From Glandiceps talaboti (lineage: Eukaryota > Hemichordata > Enteropneusta > Spengelidae): DNA of 15,000 nucleotides. Within the stretch, counting starts at the first letter, position 1. The number at the start of each line of letters is the position of its first letter. Shown in pieces: positions 9,496-15,000 of this stretch. The stretch covers positions 26,287,614 to 26,302,613 of the forward strand of contig NC_135557.1 in NCBI RefSeq assembly GCF_964340395.1, written 5' to 3'. Made by a program: the position numbers and the translations under genes. The notes under the pieces are model-generated. The model did no database searches. It saw only the letters and a list, made by a program, of their open reading frames with translations, and was not told the origin of the DNA.

Positions 9496-9544
9496 TGTCA
9501 TTCGTTTTCCGTCATTCAGGTTGTCATTCGTTTTAGGGTCACCC

Positions 9545-9553
9545 CACGTGAGG
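9545..9553. repeat. Right target-site duplication of the foldback element
   Basis: CACGTGAGG is the partner of 6308-6316. Removing the element and one copy gives a continuous sequence GTGTAGC-CACGTGAGG-TTGAGG. This places the insertion at the decayed edge of the 19-bp minisatellite. Confidence 0.8.
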
Positions 9554-9571
9554 TTGAGGTCATTTCCAATT

Positions 9572-9680
9572 CATCATTCGTGTATACTGCTGAAGCTATT
9601 TGAAAAGCATCATTCGTGTATACTGCCTCAGACCACTACAATTCTTTTAGTGGTCTGAGATACTGCTAAAGCTAGTTGAA
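9572..9680. repeat. 36-bp tandem pair, second copy interrupted
   Basis: CATCATTCGTGTATACTGC occurs at 9572-9590 and 9608-9626. After the first copy the sequence continues TGAAGCTATTTGAA. The second copy is broken at the same point by a 33-bp hairpin, after which ATACTGCTAAAGCTAGTTGAA resumes the unit at 9660. Confidence 0.85.
9627..9659. mobile_element. 33-bp hairpin insertion with 7-bp direct repeats
   Basis: Perfect 12-bp arms CTCAGACCACTA (9627-9638) and TAGTGGTCTGAG (9648-9659) enclose a 9-nt loop. ATACTGC lies directly on both sides (9620-9626 and 9660-9666). The neighbouring tandem copy shows the uninterrupted sequence. This pattern fits a very small terminal-inverted-repeat insertion or the remnant of one. 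A templated repair event is the alternative. Confidence 0.6.
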
Positions 9681-10001
9681 GGCCTTTGCATGTAATTACT
9701 GCTTTCACTATATTTTGTTTTGATATTTCTTGACTTCAAAACGAAATGAAACACAGTATTGTCAAAGAATGTCTACCTTTGCCTTCTAGGCACTATATAA
9801 CCTCATATCAATGATTTATTAGTTTAGGACACTTTTACAATCATGAATATTCATTGAAGCAGTGAAGAAACAAAAGAGATATTTATGAACCATAGAAGGA
9901 GAAGTTTAAAAACAAGAATCATATTAGGGACACACGGTGAGCTAACATTTATTGTCACAAGAAATACTATTTTAAGGGGAGCACCCATTTGTCGTCTTTT
10001 T

Positions 10002-10042
10002 GTCGTTGTTTCGGAAGTGAGCGCCTTTGCCGGAACAACGAA
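10002..10042. repeat. Short imperfect inverted repeat
   Basis: GTCGTTGTTTCGG (10002-10014) pairs with CCGGAACAACGAA (10030-10042), 11 of 13 positions, around a 15-nt loop. No function is assigned. Confidence 0.5.
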
Positions 10043-10230
10043 ATCGAAAACAAACATTACGTCGCGTGAGTGCAGTAAGGTCGTATCTGCTATACAATTA
10101 AATAATCTATACAAAGGAAATGGAGAAAAAAAATCGAGTCGTATTCCTACGACATCAAACTTTAATCAGACTGGGGAGCATTAAGACATGCACACTTTCT
10201 GGCTACTAAATCTAACCCAGACATACTTAC

Positions 10231-10396
10231 CTGACTTAGGATAGGACAACACCCAGATGTCATTGTCCCGTACTTCCATATTACGTATTCGTGTCACAGT
10301 GTCTTCGAGGACAAATTTGGGGTACTTTATGCCATCGATGGTAGCTTCTTTGTCTGGGAAATCATAGCGAGCGCCTTTGTCATTTTGACTAGACAT
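10231..10396 (-). CDS. Sulfotransferase exon 1 (start codon, PAPS loop first half)
   Basis: The exon starts at ATG 10396, with A at -3, and encodes MSSQNDKGARYDFPDKEATI, then IKYPKFVLEDTVTRIRNMEV, then NDIWVLSYPKSG. It ends one base into the Gly codon at TCAG|GTAAGT, a near-consensus donor. The order of a short polar N-terminus, a G-x-x-Y-P-x-F segment, D-I-W-V-x-S/T and YPKSG is that of cytosolic SULTs, and the length before the loop is normal. YPKSG begins the PAPS 5'-phosphate loop, which exon 2 completes. Reading on past the donor gives only a short unrelated tail (KYVWVRFSSQKVCMS), consistent with an intron. Confidence 0.92.
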
Positions 10397-10430
10397 ATTT
10401 GAGGATACCGTCTGATATAGACCAGAAGTG

Positions 10431-10437
10431 TTATATA
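10431..10437 (-). promoter_or_regulatory. Possible TATA box for the sulfotransferase gene
   Basis: TATATAA on the minus strand lies 35 bp upstream of the ATG. If used, it would give an almost absent 5' leader, so a more distant promoter with an untranslated first exon is equally possible. AT-rich surroundings make chance likely. Confidence 0.2.
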
Positions 10438-10725
10438 GTAGTATACTGTATAAATGACCTAGGATAACCTTAGATGACCTTTAGTTCTATTTGTATGGCT
10501 GTAGTGTACTTTGCACTCTACACAGGATCAATACTCAGAATCGAGTCACGGACCCACCAGACCATACAAGTAGTGCTATTATGTCACCTTACATGCTCTC
10601 AATAAAATTCAAACGACTGTGTTACGATGAAGTACTTTTAAGTCAGAATGCACTAAACCCGAAGAACATTTGTTCCGAAAAATACCGACCAAATCGTTGA
10701 TTTACAATTCTAATATAATATAATA

Positions 10726-10835
10726 AGTTACGTCATTGGCTCGGTTGTAAGTTATATCCTAGTACCAGGTTTAAGTTCAGTCAATTACAAGTGATGGTTA
10801 AGTATACATCAGTAAGTAGAATACTGTGAGTACTT
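10726..10835. repeat. Dispersed repeat copy A
   Basis: From TACGTCATTGG through AGTACCAGG, TTTAAGTTCAGTC, AGTGATGG and GTAAGTAGAA to CTGTGAGTAC, this stretch matches 13705-13815 in the same order and orientation. About 110 bp are shared with moderate divergence. The family is not recognised. Confidence 0.75.
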
Positions 10836-10955
10836 TTAATTACAAGTGATGGTTAAGTATACATCAGTAAGGATAATACTGCGAGTACTTTTAATTACTG
10901 AGTGATGGTTAAGTATAAATCAGTAAGTAGAATACTGTGAGTACCTTTTAATTAA
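10783..10955. repeat. 55-bp minisatellite (about three copies)
   Basis: Copies beginning AATTAC start at 10783, 10838 and 10892 (spacing 55 and 54) and contain GTGATGGTTAAGTATACATC and AATACTGTGAGTAC. The first copy is part of a longer dispersed repeat, so the tandem expansion arose within it. Confidence 0.9.
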
Positions 10956-12073
10956 TTTTAAGGTGATACTGCTACCATCTACAAATCAAAGATGGTCGAT
11001 AATATAACATTAAGAAGATGAAAATGTTATCATACCGTGATTTCCTACCGAGTATTTTTTTTTGTAAAACTTAAAACTGAAGTTATTATTCCAATGTCAG
11101 TTTATGTAATAACGGCCACATCAATGGTATTAATACAGTCAAATTGGTTGTCAAATTATATTTTAAAAGGAAGAACTCGGACCGTTTACAACGAATCAGT
11201 CAAGAGTAAGGATGCTAACAACAGCTGAATGACCGCTTGTAATTTTGTGAATGCTTTAAACAGTGTTTTCTATCATAGAGTGAAAAAGACACCACAGAAT
11301 ATCCATTGTCTTGAGAGATTAGCATATAGTACCTTGGGGTCTATGGTTAGCAATACCGGGACATGGTTTGAGTCGTGAATAACCCTGACCTCAATAGCGC
11401 CCTCACACATCATGTGTATAAGGTAATAGATTACGAAACAGTAAACAACCTAGTTGGTAATGAGAATTCAAGAATCTATTTATAGTCTGCACCCGACAGC
11501 ACACTACGTATCTATATGTGAATTGCCGTACAACTAAAATCAACAGGTGGGTGACATTTCTTACTTAGTTATATTAACAAGAGGATTTCAAAATATCGAC
11601 CAATTTCAGTTTCTTATCTTTATTTATTTATGTAATGACGGTACTAGTAGTACTTAAGTTTATGAATAGTCAGTATGTATGCCTACACACAGTTACGTTG
11701 ATTACGTAACACTTAAAATGGACGTTCTGAAAGTGAGAGGTCACTGCTGAACGCGGTTGGTCGTTAAATCTTAACAGGGTTGCATTTTAAGAAACACTTC
11801 ACGAGTTGGTACAACAGTGGAAACAGAGCTTTCAGCTTACTACACTAGATACAAACTGTAATTATTGTTTTGACATGTTGATGTAAATTGTTTGTTGGGC
11901 GTTGGTTCGATCATAGATGACGTATCATAGAAGTGGGTGATACTTCAACAAAAGTGTTAGTTTATATCTATCATAATACTAGTATGCTAAAAGCTAAGTT
12001 TTCTCGTTAGTCTTTGGTGTGAACATTGAGACATCGATCTCAAACCACAAAACAAGTGATCTGAGTGTAACCG

Positions 12074-12097
12074 TAGACCCTACATTCGTGTAGAGTC
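12074..12097. repeat. Short hairpin with TTCG loop
   Basis: AGACCCTACA and TGTAGAGTCT pair at 9 of 10 positions around a 4-nt TTCG loop. It is too short to call an RNA gene. Confidence 0.45.
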
Positions 12098-12182
12098 TAT
12101 GCTGTAGGAACACAGGAGAGGTGACTGACACATTATGCAAATGAAGGATTGGTTGACAATGGTCGTACTCGACCAAGGACGT

Positions 12183-12232
12183 TCTGATTGTTCAGCTTAG
12201 ACAGTGAAGGGGACTGTCTATCAACAATCAGA
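12183..12232. repeat. 50-bp stem-loop in intergenic DNA
   Basis: Outer arms TCTGATTGTT (12183-12192) and AACAATCAGA (12223-12232) are perfectly complementary. Inner arms AGACAGT (12199-12205) and ACTGTCT (12213-12219) pair around GAAGGGG. An internal bulge separates the two stems. It could be a miniature inverted-repeat remnant; no transcript evidence is available. Confidence 0.65.
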
Positions 12233-12586
12233 CAGATATACAGAATTCGCCCCAGGCTGAGGCATCAACCCATCAAAACAAATTTACTTCGTTTTCCTTT
12301 AGAACTTAGAACCTTTGCAATATACAGTCAAATAGTTTCAGTTTAACTCTCCTGGGCTCTGTAGGCCTCTGACGTCAGGACTGAATAGATTCCAGATTGT
12401 ACGTACACGCAATAATCCTAGTATGAAATACCAGCTTCTGGATTGTACTTGGTGTCTTTTCCCTCCCAATAAGAGTCAAGTCTTTTTCAAATGTTTGGAT
12501 GATTCTTGTAGTAATAATGTTTGGTGGAAGTTTGATCCAGACGTTGACTGATCAATAACGGGACTGTTTTTTTTTGTGTGTATATG

Positions 12587-12688
12587 CATAGACAGTGGAG
12601 GGGAGATGGTTTTATCATAGACAGTGGAGGGGAGATGGTTTTATCATAGACAGTGGAGGGGAGATGGTTTTATCATAGACAGTGGAGG
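12587..12688. repeat. 29-bp minisatellite (about 3.5 copies)
   Basis: Three near-identical copies of CATAGACAGTGGAGGGGAGA plus TGGTTTTAT, then a partial fourth. The array lies about 180 bp upstream of the TRPC-like start codon. Confidence 0.95.
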
Positions 12689-12705
12689 TCCATCCACTAT
12701 CTATG
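12674..12705. repeat. Inverted partial repeat at the array end (hairpin)
   Basis: CATAGACAGTGGA (12674-12686) and TCCACTATCTATG (12693-12705) pair at 12 of 13 positions around a 6-nt loop. The last minisatellite copy is followed by an inverted fragment of itself. Confidence 0.8.
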
Positions 12706-12743
12706 GTTTTATCACGGAGTTAGGAACCTATCCTACCTCCATG

Positions 12744-12791
12744 GTATTATTAGCAACGTGTATTATTAGTAACGTGTATTACTAGCAACGT
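12744..12791. repeat. 16-bp tandem repeat, three copies
   Basis: GTATTATTAGCAACGT repeats three times with single-base changes, about 75 bp before the TRPC-like ATG. Confidence 0.9.
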
Positions 12792-12867
12792 GTTACGTAA
12801 AGAGTAGAAAGTGTAGAAAGTGTATTAAATCTTTGCAACAACTAACTTCAGGAAATTACCACAGACA

Positions 12868-13036
12868 ATGAGGAGAGGAGAACAGGGATTAGAAGAATAT
12901 TTTCTTCAGGCCGTAGAAGATGGCGATTTCGAGGCTGTTCAGTATGCGATACATAACAAAGAGAAATTTAATATCTACTTTGAAGACTACAAAGGGAGGT
13001 CGGCATTGATCCTGGCAATCGACAACGAAAACTATG
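12868..13036 (+). CDS. TRPC-like channel exon 1 (ankyrin-type N-terminus)
   Basis: The start is ATG 12868 (A at -3), with an in-frame stop at 12826 upstream. The exon encodes MRRGEQGLEEYFLQAVEDGD, then FEAVQYAIHN, then YFEDYKGRSALILAIDNENY. It ends in phase 1 at TATG|GTAAGA, a strong donor. FLxAVExGDxxxV and D-x-x-G-R-S-A-L-x-x-A-I-x-N-E-N are the opening ankyrin signature of TRPC cation channels, which reads approximately FLxAVExGDYxxV...GRTALLIAIENEN. TRPC proteins usually have a longer tail before this point; here only about 11 residues precede it. An unseen upstream exon joined at CCACAG|ACAATG is possible. TRPC channels are plasma-membrane, calcium-permeable channels, and this domain is cytoplasmic. 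Confidence 0.85.
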
Positions 13037-13172
13037 GTAAGAAATGTAGGTAACCTAGGGCCTAGGGTTATAATGAAAGTATACATGACGTGAACATACG
13101 TCACATCGACGTCATAACCGACGTAATGTAATTATTCTGTTGCTTAGAGACATGCATGAACTACAAGTGACG

Positions 13173-13174
<2 letters not shown>

Positions 13175-13227
<53 letters not shown>
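13175..13227. repeat. (GT)n microsatellite
   Basis: About 26 GT dinucleotides form a nearly pure tract inside TRPC-like intron 1. Confidence 0.98.
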
Positions 13228-13230
<3 letters not shown>

Positions 13231-13527
13231 TTGTACTAGCTGCGACTGGGGAATGATTCATAAAGCAACTAAGTTTGGTTATGACTTTGTTACCATGTTA
13301 GTTTGGATAGTCTCAATACCTATCTATATGGTAGTACTCATTAGATATTCAATATCGAGACACACACAGCAATCGTCACGTCAATGATTCCGTATTGTTT
13401 GCATTGAGTTCTGGTAAACAGAGGGACTGATTTCGTTGTCTGACCGTGTCATAACCGTGTTATGTGTACAGCTATACATACATTTTACATACAACTAAAT
13501 CAATGTTGAGAAGCAAGGCAGCACAGT

Positions 13528-13569
13528 ATGAATGAATGAATGAATGAATGAATGAATGAATGAATGAAT
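13528..13569. repeat. (TGAA)n microsatellite
   Basis: About ten ATGA/TGAA tetranucleotides run in a pure tract inside TRPC-like intron 1. Confidence 0.98.
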
Positions 13570-13704
13570 TGTTATTTTATCTACATGTACATTTGTGTAT
13601 GAAAGCTTTGTTTACTACAACTTTACAATTGTCGTCTGGCATTGTTAAAACAGTTGATTGCATGGTAGACTAGAGATTTCCTAAACATTTTTTATACGTA
13701 TGAT

Positions 13705-13815
13705 ATATTACGTCATCGGATAGTTTATAAACTATTTCTTGATACCAGATTTTAGTTCAGTCCATTGCAAGTGATGGCAAAGTGTGCTTCGTAAGTAGAA
13801 AACTGTGGGTACCTT
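13705..13815. repeat. Dispersed repeat copy B
   Basis: This matches 10726-10835 in the same order: TACGTCATCGG, GATACCAG, TTTAGTTCAGTC, AAGTGATGG, GTAAGTAGAA, CTGTGGGTACC. It lacks the 55-bp tandem expansion found at copy A. Confidence 0.75.
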
Positions 13816-13919
13816 ACAAATATGCAGTAAAAGCTACGTCAAAACCCTTGTAAACTCAGCTTGTGCCCTTGTAAATAAATGTTCTCACGTCTACATTTTG
13901 TTATTTGTATTTTGCACAG

Positions 13920-14047
13920 ATATTCTTAGACTGTTACTGCAGCAAGGAGCGAAAAAGCTGAAGTTAAAAGCTGCATTCATGCACGCTGTTCATCAGGGAA
14001 ATTATGAAGCTGTTGAGATTTTCTGTCAATTAGCCCTTAATTTAAGG
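13920..14047 (+). CDS. TRPC-like channel exon 2
   Basis: After acceptor TTTGCACAG the split codon completes Asp. Then come ILRLLLQQGAKKLKLKAAFM and HAVHQGNYEAVEIFCQLALN, ending LR. Joined to exon 1 it reads NENYDILRLLLQQG, matching the TRPC pattern NENLEIIELLL at the end of the first ankyrin repeat. A second ankyrin-like helix pair follows (A-F-M-H-A-V-x-x-G-N-Y-E-A-V-E). The exon leaves in phase 0 at AAGG|GTAGGT. A second GT four bases on (GTAG|GTAGAT) would break phase with exon 3. Confidence 0.85.
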
Positions 14048-14625
<578 letters not shown>

Positions 14626-14733
14626 TCACGTGGTTTTGATCTACTGAACAGTGGAGCGGATTGTGATGACCATCACCACGACGTCACTCCATTGATGAAA
14701 GCCGCACAGTGTAATGACTACCACATCATCAAG
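14626..14733 (+). CDS. TRPC-like channel exon 3
   Basis: Acceptor GTTTGATTATAG is followed in phase 0 by 36 residues: SRGFDLLNSGADCDDHHHDV then TPLMKAAQCNDYHIIK. It ends in phase 0 at AAG|GTATAA. The segment D-V-T-P-L-M-K-A-A-x-x-N-D-Y-x-I-I-K corresponds to the TRPC motif D-I-T-P-I-I-L-A-A-H-x-N-N-Y-E-I-I-K, the third ankyrin-type repeat. A His-rich HHH precedes it. The rest of the protein, including the membrane domain and pore, lies to the right of the window. Confidence 0.88.
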
Positions 14734-15000
14734 GTATAAGCACCCGTATTATATTTTTGTTCATTCAGCGATCACCACGGCACCATTGTTAGATGCTAGT
14801 GAGTGTGCAAAAAAACCCCAGTTTTTTTCTTGTGCAATTGTGAATTTGTTCGGTGAGATACAAATCTCCCATTTAACATTACGGAAATCAGGCAAACGAA
14901 GATACACACAAGATAAAACTATTGTTGATTTTCGTGGTAGATTACTACTCTCTTCAATGTCTATGTGGCAAATAATGGTTTTTGTTTATATCTATCTTAA
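14734..15000 (+). other. Start of TRPC-like intron 3
   Basis: Non-coding sequence after donor GTATAA continues to the window edge. No further exon is seen. Confidence 0.7.

Larger units (their letters stand above)
6317..9544. mobile_element. Foldback (FB-like) transposable element, non-coding
   Basis: The two ends are perfect inverted repeats. The left starts GGGTGACCCTAAAACG and the right ends with its complement, CGTTTTAGGGTCACCC. The match continues through short-spaced GAATGAC copies into tandem arrays. The left arm (to about 7405) has seven units of 155 bp; the right arm (from about 7408) has about 13.7 units in the opposite orientation. Each 155-bp unit is five 31-bp modules beginning GAATGACA. 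The arms meet with no unique middle segment. A 9-bp direct repeat flanks the element. Long inverted ends made of 31-bp and 155-bp tandem repeats, with 9-bp duplications, are the recalled hallmarks of Drosophila FB elements; the resemblance is structural only, and no homology is shown. No transposase frame exists, so it would move only with help from another element. Confidence 0.85.
5402..10230 (-). other. Sulfotransferase intron 1 (4.8 kb, mostly repeats)
   Basis: This first intron has donor GTAAGT after exon 1 and acceptor TTCATAG before exon 2. It contains the 19-bp minisatellite (5412-6300), the foldback element (6317-9544), and a tandem pair with a hairpin insertion (9572-9680). The remainder, 9680-10230, has no repeat of note apart from an imperfect inverted repeat at 10002-10042. 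No coding segment is supported in it. Confidence 0.85.
2109..10396 (-). other. Sulfotransferase gene model (5 exons, 3' end outside window)
   Basis: Five minus-strand exons (10396-10231, 5401-5279, 4469-4357, 3324-3192, 2203-2109) join without breaking frame, with junction phases 1, 1, 0 and 1; exon 5 ends in phase 0. Each junction used has an AG acceptor and a GT donor. They encode about 210 residues of a cytosolic sulfotransferase, an enzyme that moves sulfate from PAPS to hydroxyl or amine groups of small molecules. Cytosolic SULTs are usually about 280-300 residues, so roughly 80-90 C-terminal residues, including the KxxxGxxGxW region, should lie left of position 1. No signal peptide or membrane segment is seen at the N-terminus. 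Introns are about 4829, 809, 1032 and 988 bp, and repeats fill most of the first. Substrate and subfamily cannot be named. Confidence 0.9.
10397..12867. other. Intergenic region between divergent genes
   Basis: About 2.5 kb separates the start codons of the sulfotransferase (minus) and the TRPC-like gene (plus). It contains a possible TATA box, a 55-bp minisatellite, a copy of a dispersed repeat, two stem-loops, and 29-bp and 16-bp minisatellites. I see nothing recognisable in about 10960-12070. Short open frames here (for example 11037-11228 plus) show no family features. Confidence 0.75.
13037..13919 (+). other. TRPC-like intron 1
   Basis: This 883-bp intron runs from GTAAGA to TTTGCACAG. 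It holds a (GT)n tract, a (TGAA)n tract and a copy of the dispersed repeat. No coding segment is seen in the rest. Confidence 0.85.

Noticed and set aside
6317-9544. CRISPR array, suggested by the regular 31-bp motif.
   Set aside because: Modules are head-to-tail variants of one another with no unique spacers, grouped by 155 bp and inverted at the middle, in a eukaryotic genome.
9464-9658. Plus-strand 64-residue frame across the right foldback tip.
   Set aside because: It is the mirror of the 6397 minus frame, since both cross the same inverted end, and it continues into the tandem pair. No gene features.
9851-10184. Overlapping frames on opposite strands in intron 1.
   Set aside because: No family resemblance, no splice context, and they fall inside an intron supported by in-phase exons.
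10018-10380. Shared 11-mer GAGCGCCTTTG in intron 1 and in exon 1.
   Set aside because: Flanking sequence does not match, so chance is the simpler explanation.
12889-13104. Minus-strand frame opposite TRPC-like exon 1.
   Set aside because: It is a shadow of the plus-strand exon, which has clear family motifs and a strong donor.

Overview
The window is eukaryotic genomic DNA, most likely from an AT-rich, repeat-dense invertebrate animal; the phylum cannot be fixed from this sequence. The reasons are GT-AG introns, two genes of animal families cut into short exons, and more than 6 kb of mini- and microsatellites. There are no bacterial operons or ribosome binding sites, and I found no tRNA or rRNA.

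Two genes point away from each other. On the minus strand, five exons (10396-10231, 5401-5279, 4469-4357, 3324-3192, 2203-2109) join in phase into about 210 residues of a cytosolic sulfotransferase (SULT family). They include the PAPS-binding YPKSG loop, the catalytic-region His and the RNPKD...S segment. The C-terminal part lies left of the window. On the plus strand, three exons (12868-13036, 13920-14047, 14626-14733) join in phase into the ankyrin-type N-terminus of a TRPC-like cation channel, which continues to the right. About 2.5 kb of non-coding DNA separates the two start codons.

Most of the window is repeat inside the sulfotransferase introns. In order these are: a 21-bp minisatellite (1-1783); a G-rich 29-bp minisatellite (1843-1990); a GAT/GGT trinucleotide tract with an internal 204-bp duplication (3665-4340); and a 19-bp minisatellite abutting the exon 2 acceptor (5412-6300).

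The most striking object is a 3.2-kb foldback element at 6317-9544. Its two arms are inverted tandem arrays of a 155-bp unit, itself five 31-bp modules that each begin GAATGACA. Its outermost ends are perfect inverted repeats flanked by a 9-bp direct repeat, CACGTGAGG. The design resembles Drosophila FB elements. It has no coding capacity.

A 33-bp perfect hairpin with 7-bp direct repeats lies just beyond it (9627-9659), and a neighbouring tandem copy preserves the empty site. The intergenic region and the TRPC-like introns hold smaller minisatellites, hairpins, (GT)n, (TGAA)n and (GA)n tracts, and two copies of a dispersed repeat (about 10726-10835 and 13705-13815). Exon boundaries were found by eye from splice motifs, reading phase and family resemblance; transcript data would be needed to confirm them.
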